Origin: Methylocapsa acidiphila B2
GTDB taxonomy: Bacteria > Pseudomonadota > Alphaproteobacteria > Rhizobiales > Beijerinckiaceae
NCBI RefSeq assembly: GCF_000427445.1
Contig: NZ_KE386496.1
Coordinates: 2,274,506-2,338,505, forward strand
Length of the DNA: 64,000 nucleotides
Direction of reading: 5' to 3'
Shown: positions 54,163-62,142 of the stretch, one piece after another
Layout of the letters: each line of letters starts with the position of its first letter
Position numbering within the stretch: the stretch's first letter is position 1
Notes under the pieces: generated by a model
The model's database searches: none
Told to the model about the DNA's origin: nothing
Seen by the model: the letters and a program-made list of their open reading frames with translations, nothing else
Program-made: the position numbers and the translations under genes

Positions 54163-55017
54163 TCAATAGCTCATCGCCCCTTTGAGCATGTCCCGCTCGA
54201 GCACGGGTTGCCGCTTGCCGATTTCCGCGATCAAGGCGTCGGAAATATCGCTCATTGACTTGCCCTCCACCTCGATCTGGAAGGCTTTTTCATCGCGCGG
54301 CTTAGGCGCGAAGACTTTCTTCACGATCGTCGGAGAGCCGCGCAATCCGCATAAGGTCAAATCCGTGATGCCGGCTTGCGCCGCGTTCCACGTGATGATC
54401 TCGGTGCGGGCCCCCCGTAGCGCGTCCTCGATGCTGCCGCGCCTAATGTCATTCGTGCCCTCGAGCATGGTGATCAAGCAAGGCAGCTTGGTCTTCAACA
54501 CTTGAATGCCGCCCTCGGCGCGGCGATCCACCGTGATCTCGCGCGCCTCCATATCGAAACTCTCGATCTTGGACACATAGGTCAATTGCAGCAGGTTCAA
54601 TCGCTTCGCGACGCCGGGGCCGACCTGCGCCGTGTCCCCGTCGATGGTCTGCTTGCCGCAGAAAATAAGGTCCGGCGCGCCCCAATTTTCAGAGACTTTC
54701 TTGATAAGGAACGACAGGGCGTAGGAGGTCGCCAGCGTGTCCGACCCAGCGAAGAAGCGATCGGTGAGCAGCACGGCGCGGTCAGCGCCGAAGGTCAGGC
54801 ATTTCCGCAGGGCGGTGTCGGCCATCGGCGGCCCCATGGTCACTACGGTCACTTCGCCGCCGTGACGATCGCGGAGACGCAAAGCTTCCTCGAGCGAAAA
54901 AAGGTCATAAGGATTGATGATCGTCGGCACGCCCTGCCGCATGATCGTGTTCGTCACCGGATGGACGCGAATTTGCGCGGAATCCGGCACCTGCTTGACG
55001 CAGACCACAATATGCAT
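54163..55017 (-). CDS. fixA: FixA, electron-transfer flavoprotein beta-like subunit
   Basis: 284 residues from the ATG at 55017 (MHIVVCVKQVPDSAQIRVHP). INPYDLFSLEEALRLRD and VEVKLPCLITMLE-type segments (here LKTKLPCLITMLEGTNDIRRGS) are ETF-beta signatures; the second FAD used in bifurcation binds between this subunit and FixB. It heads fixABCX. A sigma-54-like promoter lies 48 bp upstream, so the unit can be transcribed apart from nifW. Confidence 0.97.
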   Translation of the reverse strand: MHIVVCVKQVPDSAQIRVHPVTNTIMRQGVPTIINPYDLFSLEEALRLRDRHGGEVTVVTMGPPMADTALRKCLTFGADRAVLLTDRFFAGSDTLATSYALSFLIKKVSENWGAPDLIFCGKQTIDGDTAQVGPGVAKRLNLLQLTYVSKIESFDMEAREITVDRRAEGGIQVLKTKLPCLITMLEGTNDIRRGSIEDALRGARTEIITWNAAQAGITDLTLCGLRGSPTIVKKVFAPKPRDEKAFQIEVEGKSMSDISDALIAEIGKRQPVLERDMLKGAMSY

Positions 55018-55064
55018 CGATCGCCTCTCGTCTACGCGCAAAATTTTTCCTGATATATGAAAAC

Positions 55065-55080
55065 AGCAAGTCCCGGACCA
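55065..55080 (-). promoter_or_regulatory. Sigma-54-like promoter of fixABCX
   Basis: On the minus strand TGGTCCGGGACTTGCT matches the -24/-12 consensus TGGCAC-N5-TTGC with the invariant GG and GC ten bases apart; CAC is replaced by TCC. It lies 48 bp before the fixA start. I see no NifA site (TGT-N10-ACA) within about 150 bp upstream. Confidence 0.65.
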
Positions 55081-55185
55081 TTGGCGACGGACCGGGCGAT
55101 TGCCGCATCGCCGATTGGAATTTGCGCTTCGGAAGCCGCCGAAGCGCAAATATGTCTAATGTTTAGGCAAACGAAGCCTGGACGC

Positions 55186-55518
55186 TCATTTCAAAAGATC
55201 GGTGAAGGGCACGATCGGGGGAGGCGCTGGCGGCGCCTTTTCCTGTACCGCTTCCTTCAAAACCTTGAACACGCGCTCCTTCAACGGATCTGATTTCTGA
55301 AAATCCTCATAGGCGCGCTCAAGCGTCGCGCGGCACCGTTGCTTGACGATGTTGTCGGGGAGTCCATCGAGATCCTCGGTCGCCAAATATTGCCCCATGC
55401 GTTTCATAATGTGCATGCGGACAACGTTGACCTTGGTGGAATCGTAGGGAACCTCAAGCAGTTTGAAGAAATCTTCCGCGGAAGACATGGATTGTAGAGC
55501 CTTCAAAGTCTCGCTCAT
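55186..55518 (-). CDS. nifW: Nitrogenase-stabilising protein NifW
   Basis: 110 residues from the ATG at 55518. MSSAEDFFKLLEVPYDSTKVNVVRMHIMKRMGQYL and CRATLERAYEDFQKSDPLKERVFKVLKEA are the NifW pattern. NifW helps full assembly or oxygen protection of the MoFe protein. AAAGGACG precedes the ATG. It is 168 bp before fixA. Upstream lies an unexplained gap of 756 bp before nifV. Confidence 0.95.
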   Translation of the reverse strand: MSETLKALQSMSSAEDFFKLLEVPYDSTKVNVVRMHIMKRMGQYLATEDLDGLPDNIVKQRCRATLERAYEDFQKSDPLKERVFKVLKEAVQEKAPPAPPPIVPFTDLLK

Positions 55519-56274
55519 GACGATGCGTCCTTTACGAATTATCAACCCTTCGACGACGGGCGCCCGTAGACGGGGATCGGCCAGAACCAAGCACGCATCG
55601 TGCTATTCCACGCGATCCTGCAGAGATCCGATCGGGTCGCCGATTTTGCGCCGCGCCAGCAGGGTCGCGTCAACGACCCGCGAGCCGGCGAACGCCGGCT
55701 ACGCGCATCCTGAACGGATCCTCCCGAACCTCCGACGATGAACGCAGACTCGAAACGGCGCGACAGCGGCGCCCGCCGAGCAGACGCCAAGTCGCGACAT
55801 CAAGCCTTTCGCGATCATCCGCTCCGGAACTTTTTTGCGTCGCTGTCCGCGCGCGTTCCAATTTCGAGCGTGGTCGCCGTCTTCCAGGCTCCCAGAACGA
55901 GCCGCCGCGCGCAAAGTTTCAAACGAACGTTGCGCTATCGCCGTTGGCCGCCACGTCACCTATCACGACGCAACCGCCGCGATCAATAAAGAATCGTCGT
56001 CCAAACGTCGCACTGAGACCGACTTTCCGCACGCATATGACGCTTGCATCAGCGAGCGGAGGCAAGCGAACCTCTGCTTTCCCGACCGTCGAAAAAGACG
56101 CGCGAATCGCCGCCCAATCAACATCTGCTCCGGTCGATCAACAAGGAGTTGGTCTCGTCCAACCATCCGCGACGACGTAAACCGCGTTGTTCAGCCCGAC
56201 GCTTGGCGGCGACGAAAACCAAGCCAAGAGCTGCCCAGACCGATCAGCCGAAACGCCGCCGGCGAACTCATTCC
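55519..56274. other. Unexplained 756-bp gap between nifV and nifW
   Basis: No frame in this stretch gives a protein I consider real. It holds the perfect hairpin AGCCGGC/GCCGGCT (55683-55700) and a decayed dispersed-repeat core GCGCGTTCCAATTTCGAG (about 55851-55868). A sigma-54-like site at 55595-55610 (minus) has an 11-base instead of 10-base spacing between GG and GC, and no NifA site is visible. It may be the remains of a lost nif gene or a promoter region of unknown type. Confidence 0.6.
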
Positions 56275-57495
56275 CTAATGCGGCAATGCCGATCCATCAC
56301 AAGGCGGCCTGGCGCGACCCGCGCGCGACTCCGAGCCGCTCACGGTCTCATAAATTCCTGTGAGCCGATCCATGGAGACGCCCGCCTTGGTCCGTTGCGC
56401 GTCCGCCTTGATCTCGCTCAAGACAATCCTGGCCTCTTCCAAAGAGGCGTCGAAGCCGAGCTCCTTCAGCGCATTCACCACAGCGCCGACTCCAGAGTGC
56501 TTGCCCAGAACCATCCGGTGGCTGCGCCCCAGCACAGCGGGGTCGAGCGCCTGATAGCAATCCCGATTCTTCAAAAGTCCATCGACGTGAATGCCGGATT
56601 CATGGGTGAAAACCGCATCGCCGACAATCGCTTTGGATTCCGGGATTGCGCGCCCCGCAGCCCGCGCGACAAGCTCGGCGACCTCCGAAAGACAGCGAAG
56701 GTCGATCCCGCTTCGATAACCGTAGAGCACTCCCACCGCCACCGCGACCTCCTCGAGCGGCGCATTTCCGGCGCGCTCGCCAAGCCCGACGACCGTCACG
56801 CTGGCATGGCCCGCCCCCGCCCTCAACGCGGCGAGCGTGTTGGCGGTCGCCAAACCGAGATCATCATGCGCGTGGATCTCGATTTCCAAATCGCTCGCGC
56901 GCCGCAAACGCTCAATCATCGCGTAAGTCGAGAACGGGTCGAGCACGCCCAGCGTATCCGCGAAACGAATGCGCCGCGCCCCGGCCTGCGCCGCGCAATC
57001 GGCGACATGGAGCAGGAAATCCATATCCGCTCGGGAGGCGTCCTCACAGCCGACCGCGATGTCGAGCCCCTTGTCTCGCGCATAGGGGACGACATCGGCG
57101 ATCAGGGATAAGGCGTGGTCACGTCCCGCCCGAAATTTCGCCTGAAGCTGAATATCGGAGACGGGAACCGAAACATTGGCCATAGGCACGCCGGATGAGA
57201 CCGCGGCGTCGACGTCGGAGCGCCGCATGCGGCACCAGGCGATGGGCGTCGGCCCCAAGCGCTCGCAGACGATTGCATTGATCGCCGCGATTTCATCAGC
57301 GCCCATAGCAGGGGTGCCGACTTCAATTTCCGATACGCCGGCCCGGGCCAAGGCCCGAGCAATCGCGACTTTCTCGCCAGCGGTGAACGCCACCCCTGGC
57401 GCCTGTTCGCCATCCCGCAAGGTCGTGTCGTTCAAGGCGATCGACGACGAGCCGTCGGGCGAGGCGATGGACTGGACGTCTGGCCTTACAGCCAT
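56275..57495 (-). CDS. nifV: Homocitrate synthase NifV
   Basis: 406 residues from the ATG at 57495, which has GGAG upstream; an ATG seven codons earlier is possible. [20 protein letters not shown] is the N-terminal signature of the isopropylmalate/homocitrate synthase family, [25 protein letters not shown] holds the metal-binding His-x-His, and [25 protein letters not shown] is the C-terminal motif. NifV condenses acetyl-CoA with 2-oxoglutarate to homocitrate, the organic ligand of FeMo-cofactor. It lies 113 bp after the nifU-like gene and likely shares the iscA promoter. Confidence 0.95.
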   Translation of the reverse strand: MAVRPDVQSIASPDGSSSIALNDTTLRDGEQAPGVAFTAGEKVAIARALARAGVSEIEVGTPAMGADEIAAINAIVCERLGPTPIAWCRMRRSDVDAAVSSGVPMANVSVPVSDIQLQAKFRAGRDHALSLIADVVPYARDKGLDIAVGCEDASRADMDFLLHVADCAAQAGARRIRFADTLGVLDPFSTYAMIERLRRASDLEIEIHAHDDLGLATANTLAALRAGAGHASVTVVGLGERAGNAPLEEVAVAVGVLYGYRSGIDLRCLSEVAELVARAAGRAIPESKAIVGDAVFTHESGIHVDGLLKNRDCYQALDPAVLGRSHRMVLGKHSGVGAVVNALKELGFDASLEEARIVLSEIKADAQRTKAGVSMDRLTGIYETVSGSESRAGRARPPCDGSALPH

Positions 57496-57608
57496 TTTGG
57501 CATACTCCGGTCCCAAGCCAAGACTTCGAGCAACAAGACTTCAAGCGACACGGTTACGAGCGAGAGAAGCCGTTGCCTCCCGCCCAAAGAGACATCCAAT
57601 GCGCAACA

Positions 57609-57932
57609 TTACAAATGGGGCAAATTGCCGCCGACCGGGATGACGCGGATCATGCGCCCCGTCGCCTCGACAAGCTTGGCCTGCACGCCATTGAGGGTCA
57701 TGGAGGACAATTGGCAACCGACGCAGGCGCCCGTCATCTTGACGAAGACCTTATCGCCCTGAACGTCAATCAACTCGCAATCGCCCTTGTCTCTTTGGAG
57801 ATTGGGCCGAATGCTCTGGATCGTCGCCTCGATCACCTTGCGCCGCTCGATGGCGGCGTCATCGGCGACAGTCTCGGCAGGCGGCGAAGCAGCTTCGTCC
57901 TTGGCGTCGATCTTCTGCGCGGAATTCAACAT
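57609..57932 (-). CDS. nifU: NifU C-terminal (Nfu-type) domain protein
   Basis: 107 residues from the ATG at 57932. Only the C-terminal Nfu domain is present: VIEATIQSIRPNLQRDKGDCELIDVQGDKVFVKMTGACVGCQLSSMTL, with the cluster-binding C70-x2-C73. The IscU-like scaffold domain and the central [2Fe-2S] domain of full NifU (about 300 residues) are missing, and the ATG leaves only about 25 linker residues before the domain. It lies 10 bp after the A-type carrier gene. It can hold a [4Fe-4S] cluster for nitrogenase but cannot be a de novo scaffold of the IscU type. Confidence 0.92.
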   Translation of the reverse strand: MLNSAQKIDAKDEAASPPAETVADDAAIERRKVIEATIQSIRPNLQRDKGDCELIDVQGDKVFVKMTGACVGCQLSSMTLNGVQAKLVEATGRMIRVIPVGGNLPHL

Positions 57933-57942
57933 TAAACGCCCC

Positions 57943-58266
57943 TTAACTGAATGACTTGCCGCAAGAGCAGGAATTTGTCGCATTCGGATTTTCGAAAACG
58001 AAGCCCGCGCCTTCGAGGCTTTCGACAAAATCGATCTGCATGCCGGACAGCAGCGGCTGGGACAGAGAGTCGACGAATACCTTGACGTCGTCGCCAGCGT
58101 CCACGACCGTGTCGCCTTCGCGCGCCTCGGAATCGAGCCCGATCTGATATTTATAGCCGGCGCAGCCGCCTGCTTCGGCCTTGACGCGAAAGCCCGCCCC
58201 TTCTTTCCCGGAACGAACGAGGGCGTTCTTCACGGCGCTGAGCGCGGTGTCGGTGAGAGAAATCAT
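57943..58266 (-). CDS. A-type Fe-S carrier (HesB/IscA-nif)
   Basis: 107 residues from the ATG at 58266, preceded by the strong ribosome site AAGGAGGTT. The three ligands of A-type carriers are present: Cys35 in EAGGCAGYKYQIGLD and C100, C102 in SCSCGKSF. In diazotrophs this nif-linked form, usually upstream of nifU, carries clusters to nitrogenase. It heads the iscA-nifU-nifV unit and has a good sigma-54 promoter plus a NifA site. Confidence 0.95.
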   Translation of the reverse strand: MISLTDTALSAVKNALVRSGKEGAGFRVKAEAGGCAGYKYQIGLDSEAREGDTVVDAGDDVKVFVDSLSQPLLSGMQIDFVESLEGAGFVFENPNATNSCSCGKSFS

Positions 58267-58305
58267 GCAGCGAACCTCCTTGACCCTATTCACAAGCCCT
58301 ATTCG

Positions 58306-58321
58306 AGCAAGTCTTGTGCCA
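58306..58321 (-). promoter_or_regulatory. Sigma-54 promoter of iscA-nifU-nifV
   Basis: On the minus strand TGGCACAAGACTTGCT matches TGGCAC-N5-TTGCW without a mismatch. GG (58320-58319) and GC (58308-58307) have the right spacing, and the site lies 40 bp before the iscA start codon. Confidence 0.88.
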
Positions 58322-58365
58322 CGCCCGAACCAGGCCGACGTCCTCGGCGCACGAGCATACGCGCC

Positions 58366-58381
58366 TGTCGTGATCCAGACA
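58366..58381. promoter_or_regulatory. NifA upstream activator site
   Basis: TGT-CGTGATCCAG-ACA fits the NifA consensus TGT-N10-ACA exactly. It lies about 45 bp before the -24 element, roughly 80 bp before the expected transcript start, a usual distance for NifA. The rest of 58382-58623 holds no recognisable gene. Confidence 0.78.
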
Positions 58382-58623
58382 TGCGTCACAACGCAGACAG
58401 GCTCTCGCATGAATAGCGCGAAAATACGACGCCGTCGCCCGCCACGGGTCGACGCACGCTTCACGTCTCGCCGCTATAGATTACAGCATGGATATAAGGA
58501 GATGAGCCGGAAGATCTGCTATTCAGGGGCCATCAGCGGAGGGCGACAGGCAAGCATCCAGACATCTCCCAATAGCAACTAGGCGCATGCGACGCCCGAA
58601 GATCAGAGACAGGACGGCAGGAC

Positions 58624-59259
58624 TTAGCCTGCATTCGCGTCGCGGTTCGCACGCGCTAGAGCGGAGGGACCGGATTCGTCTGAAAAACAAATATGAAATT
58701 CGGCGCAGGCGTCGCAGGTGGGCGAAGGACACATCGAAAAGCCCTCGGCCTCACAAAGCGCGCGATAAAGAAATTTTTTCCAGCGCATATTGCGGGTGTT
58801 CTTTTCCGCGAGCCCCGGAAAATGCCGAAGGAGCAAGGTCGAGAGATCCGTCCTCTTCGCGAGGCCGAGATCCTCCCACAAATGATTGCTCTCCAGCGAC
58901 CGCCGGGCGATAATGCCGCTGAGCCAAGAGCCGATGGGATTAGCTTTCGAACAATTCTGCCTGAGCAGAGTTCGCACCATGGTTTCTTCGTCTTCCGGCG
59001 CCGCGTTGCGCGACGCCGCGTCGGCGCTCAAACCGACGACGCCCAAATAATCGGCGAGAGCCTGCAACTCGTCGGTCTCGAGCCCAAGTCGATCCGAGAC
59101 AGGATCGCCTAGCCGATCCGCCTCGGACGCGGACAGAAGAAACACGCGCCCCAGGACATGGCGGTCGAAACTCTCGCCGGTCAGCGCGGCCCCTTGGCTC
59201 GCGCCGCCTGTCGACATCCCGCCGCCAGAACCCCTATCCGTCGCCTCGATGACGCGCAT
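58624..59259 (-). CDS. nifQ: Molybdenum-processing protein NifQ
   Basis: 211 residues. NCSKANPIGSWLSGIIARRSLESNHLWEDLGLAKRTDLSTLLLRHFPGLAEKNTRNMRWKKFLYRALCE is the NifQ core, and CPSPTCDACAEFHICF gives the C-x4-C-x2-C-x5-C site for the Mo-Fe-S cluster. NifQ donates molybdenum to NifEN/NifH for FeMo-cofactor. MosAB in this window would be a natural source of its Mo. It starts 3 bp after fdxB. Confidence 0.95.
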   Translation of the reverse strand: MRVIEATDRGSGGGMSTGGASQGAALTGESFDRHVLGRVFLLSASEADRLGDPVSDRLGLETDELQALADYLGVVGLSADAASRNAAPEDEETMVRTLLRQNCSKANPIGSWLSGIIARRSLESNHLWEDLGLAKRTDLSTLLLRHFPGLAEKNTRNMRWKKFLYRALCEAEGFSMCPSPTCDACAEFHICFSDESGPSALARANRDANAG

Positions 59260-59262
59260 GGC

Positions 59263-59577
59263 TCAGGCCCCGATTTCCTCCAACTCACCCGCCTTCGTAT
59301 GCGTCTGGCAGTCCTTCGGACAGACCCGAGCGCAAGCGCCGCAGCCGATGCAGGCGCCGATGTCATTCATCGCCATGACCTTGCGATCGAAATCATCGTC
59401 GTCCTCGTCTTCGAGCTCGACAATGTCGCCGTCCTCGTTGACGCCTTTCAGCGTCATGACGTCGCGCCCGCAGACCTTGTAGCAGCGGCCGCAGCCGATG
59501 CAGGTTTCCGGATCAATCGCCGTCAGAAACTCCGGCTCCCACATGCGCCCGTCGCGCGTTCCCTTCGCTTCCATCAT
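59263..59577 (-). CDS. fdxB: Nif-specific ferredoxin III (FdxB)
   Basis: 104 residues with two 4Fe-4S motifs: CIGCGRCYKVCGRDV and ACIGCGACARVCPKDC. An acidic loop (ELEDEDDDDFDRK) lies between them, and METMWEPEFLTAID-type residues (here RMWEPEFLTAIDPETC) come before. This is the nif-linked ferredoxin III family, an electron carrier for nitrogenase or cofactor assembly. The first or second ATG could be used. The gene lies between DUF683 and nifQ. Confidence 0.94.
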   Translation of the reverse strand: MMEAKGTRDGRMWEPEFLTAIDPETCIGCGRCYKVCGRDVMTLKGVNEDGDIVELEDEDDDDFDRKVMAMNDIGACIGCGACARVCPKDCQTHTKAGELEEIGA

Positions 59578-59600
59578 TCCGTTCCTTCAACAAGGTCGAC

Positions 59601-59801
59601 TCATGCGGGCTGCGACGCATTCAGCTCGGCCCGCTTGCTTTCCAACAATTCAAAAGCTTCATGAGCGCGCTGGGCGACAGAGAGGATTTGCTGCCAATTG
59701 ATCGGCAGCTCCTCGGAAAGATCATGCAAGTCCATCTTGGCCTGCATCGCCTTGGCCGAAAGCTTCTTGATTTCCGCCTTCAGTGCGTCCGCGTCGCTCA
59801 T
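59601..59801 (-). CDS. Nif-associated DUF683 (CCE_0567-type) protein
   Basis: 66 residues. KAEIKKLSAKAMQAKMDLHDLSEELPINWQQILSVAQRAHEAFELLESKRAEL is an all-helical protein of the DUF683/CCE_0567 family found only in nif clusters; the LP-x-x-W pattern is typical. Function is not established; some members bind metal. It lies between the DUF269 and fdxB genes in the usual order. Confidence 0.92.
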   Translation of the reverse strand: MSDADALKAEIKKLSAKAMQAKMDLHDLSEELPINWQQILSVAQRAHEAFELLESKRAELNASQPA

Positions 59802-59831
59802 GCAACAAACCTCCAGATCTTCTGCAGCAAC

Positions 59832-60302
59832 TTAATATTTCGCCACTTCGGGATATTTTTCGATCATCTCGATTCCCGCGGCGACCGCCTTCTCGCCTTC
59901 GTCGGCGAGCTTTTCCAGGCTGTCGTAGCCGTAGCGATGCACGTCGCGCAGCATCTTGTTCACGACGATGAGGCGGCCGGCCATCAAAATCATGCGGCCG
60001 AAGCCCTCATGCGACATTTTCATCATTGGCGAGACCATGCAGCCGGTAGAACGCTCGATGGTGAGGCCGATCGCATTGTAGAAAAGCTCAAGGCGCCACA
60101 GCGTTTCCGGGTCCGGATCGCCGACGAGGGGGATTTCCTTCCGCTTGACCTTATCCACGATATAGGGCTCGAGAAGATCGAGATCCGACTTCCCGTCCCA
60201 AGCGCCGTGCATATCTTGCGCGCGCCACTGCTTGACCAATTCCTTGACGAAAACCCTATCCATCGCCGCCGGCTTGGCCGACTCAATTACAACCTCTGAC
60301 AT
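59832..60302 (-). CDS. NifX-associated DUF269 protein
   Basis: 156 residues. [32 protein letters not shown] and [64 protein letters not shown] are characteristic of the NifX-associated family. The gene always follows nifX in this group of diazotrophs. Its exact role is unknown, probably cofactor handling. It lies 9 bp after nifX. Confidence 0.93.
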   Translation of the reverse strand: MSEVVIESAKPAAMDRVFVKELVKQWRAQDMHGAWDGKSDLDLLEPYIVDKVKRKEIPLVGDPDPETLWRLELFYNAIGLTIERSTGCMVSPMMKMSHEGFGRMILMAGRLIVVNKMLRDVHRYGYDSLEKLADEGEKAVAAGIEMIEKYPEVAKY

Positions 60303-60311
60303 GATGCGCCC

Positions 60312-60713
60312 TCAATCGTCGTAGTCGACTGTCTCTTTTTCTGCGTTCTTAGCCATCGCCTTGCGAAGCCATGGCGGCGGCGCCGGCGCCTTCAAAACAT
60401 CCTGCAGCTTGGTCAAAAGATCGGAAATCGACTCCGGCTCCTTGACCTTCATGGGGAAAATATTGTTCGCGACGACGCGCGCCGCCCCCGAGCCGCCGAT
60501 GGCTGCGACATAAAGAATCGCGCAGTCCTTCACCGCATTGATTTTCGGCTCGAGCTTGTCTTCGTTGCCGTCTTCTTGAAGATCGCCATTGAATTCAATC
60601 GTCTCAAGGAATTCATGACCATCGGGCGACACGTCGTAAATCGAGATATTCTTCGCCCAGCCGAAGTGAGCGTCGACCCTCACCAGATCCTGAGTAGCAA
60701 ACGCGACCTTCAT
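60312..60713 (-). CDS. nifX: FeMo-cofactor carrier NifX
   Basis: 133 residues from the ATG at 60713 (MKVAFATQDLVRVDAHFGWAKNISIYDVSPDG), of the NifX/NifB-C-terminal/NafY fold. LEPKINAVKDCAILYVAAIGGSGAARVVANNIFPMKVKEPESISDLL completes the domain. NifX binds NifB-co and passes it to NifEN. It lies 43 bp after nifN, in the same unit as nifE. Confidence 0.95.
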   Translation of the reverse strand: MKVAFATQDLVRVDAHFGWAKNISIYDVSPDGHEFLETIEFNGDLQEDGNEDKLEPKINAVKDCAILYVAAIGGSGAARVVANNIFPMKVKEPESISDLLTKLQDVLKAPAPPPWLRKAMAKNAEKETVDYDD

Positions 60714-60756
60714 GCGACCTCCACAATCTTTCCTGCGTGACCCGCCCGAACCGAAT

Positions 60757-62133
60757 TCAATGCGCGACCGTCGGCGAAGCGAGGCTGTCCGCCCCTTCAG
60801 CCGGATGCGGATACCAGGTGTCGGGCCTGGCGACATGCGCATTGGCGATAAACATATTCGCTATATCGAAAATCAAATCGCGCGCGCCCCTGTAGCCGAC
60901 CGCCGTGATATGCCCGGCGCCGAGCCGATCGAAGATCGGCAAGCCCATGCGGAAGAGCGGTATGTGCAAGCGTTCGGACGCTTGCCGGCCATGGGCATGC
61001 GTGATCAAGAGATCGCAGCCCGCGCCAAGCCTTTCCAAATCCTCCAAATCCCCGATCAGCACGGATTCGCACTGAACTTTTTCCAGGATCGGCGTCGCGT
61101 TTGTCGAGACAGCCGCGGTAATATGGCAGCCCATTTCGACGAGAAAGCTCGACAGGTCGTAGAAGAAGTCCGGCTCCAGACCCATAGCAATTTTCTTGCC
61201 GCCAGTATGGAAATGCCCGTCGAGCATCGCGTCGACGAGCTGGCTGCGTTGGCGCTTGATCCGAAGCGGAACCTCACGACCGCTGATCTCCATCAGATGC
61301 GCGATGAACGCGTCCGTGGGCAGCAGCCCGATCATCCGTTCGAAAAGCTTGAACGGAACGCCCGCCTTTTTCTGAAGGGTTTCCGCCGCCAATTTCATAT
61401 GAGAGCCGAGCGCGATGCAATGCGCGGCGTCGCCAAGCGCGGCGATCTCCTCGAGCGAGATTCCGCCGAGCGAAGTCGGCGTGAAATCGTCGGGGATATG
61501 CCCGTCGAGCGAAGCGGCGAGATCGGGCAAGAACAAAGGCTCGAAGCCGAAGCCTTCGATAATGTCGCGCAATTCGTCGAGATCGCCCGGCGTGTATTGA
61601 GAGCCGGGCAACACGACGAGCTTTTTTTGATCGCGCGCGACGTCAGGCTCGGGTTCCTTCACCAGCTTTTCGATGATCTTCGCAACGGTCTTTTCCCAGC
61701 CGTCCTGAAAGGCGTCCTTGAAGTCTGGCGTCGAGACATAGACGAGCGCGATGTCGTCTAGTTCCGGATGCTGTTGCCGAACCAGGGATATATAGGCGTC
61801 GACATCGTCGCCCTTGGTTTCCGTCACGCCGGTGGAGCAAATGCCGATCAGGCGCGCCTTCTGCTTGTTCGAAATATTGACGATCGCCTGCTCGACATTT
61901 TCATAACCGCCGAGCACCGTCGCCACCTCGCTCATCGCGGTGGTTTGGAGCGGGATGGCTTCCTTGAAATGGCGCACGAAAAGAACAAGTCCAAAGGACG
62001 TGCAGCCTTGCGAGCCGTGGAACAGCGGCATGCTGTCCCTGATGCCCATGAAGGCGAGCGCCCCACCGATCGGCTGACTCATTTTCAAAGGATTGACGGC
62101 GCAGGCCTTCTTGCCGATCTCGACGATGGCCAT
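60757..62133 (-). CDS. nifN: FeMo-cofactor scaffold subunit NifN
   Basis: 458 residues. KKACAVNPLKMSQPIGGALAFMGIRDSMPLFHGSQGCTSFGLVLFVRHFKEAIPLQTTAMSE is the conserved NifN start, with cluster cysteines C11 and C44. LIGICSTGVTETKGDDV and GDLEDLERLGAGCDLLITHAHGRQASERLHIPLFRMGLPIFDRLGAGH are also typical. NifN forms the alpha2beta2 scaffold with NifE, on which the FeMo-cofactor precursor matures. It starts 9 bp after nifE with GAGGTGAT upstream. Confidence 0.97.
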   Translation of the reverse strand: MAIVEIGKKACAVNPLKMSQPIGGALAFMGIRDSMPLFHGSQGCTSFGLVLFVRHFKEAIPLQTTAMSEVATVLGGYENVEQAIVNISNKQKARLIGICSTGVTETKGDDVDAYISLVRQQHPELDDIALVYVSTPDFKDAFQDGWEKTVAKIIEKLVKEPEPDVARDQKKLVVLPGSQYTPGDLDELRDIIEGFGFEPLFLPDLAASLDGHIPDDFTPTSLGGISLEEIAALGDAAHCIALGSHMKLAAETLQKKAGVPFKLFERMIGLLPTDAFIAHLMEISGREVPLRIKRQRSQLVDAMLDGHFHTGGKKIAMGLEPDFFYDLSSFLVEMGCHITAAVSTNATPILEKVQCESVLIGDLEDLERLGAGCDLLITHAHGRQASERLHIPLFRMGLPIFDRLGAGHITAVGYRGARDLIFDIANMFIANAHVARPDTWYPHPAEGADSLASPTVAH

Positions 62134-62142
62134 AGGATCACC

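Noticed and set aside
55595-55610. Possible sigma-54 promoter before nifW
   Set aside because: GG and GC are 11 bases apart instead of 10, the strictest part of the consensus, and no NifA site accompanies it.
55835-56278. 147-codon plus-strand frame in the nifV-nifW gap
   Set aside because: Arg/Ser-rich, no domain, opposite in direction to the cluster and overlapping the nifV end; composition looks like spacer.
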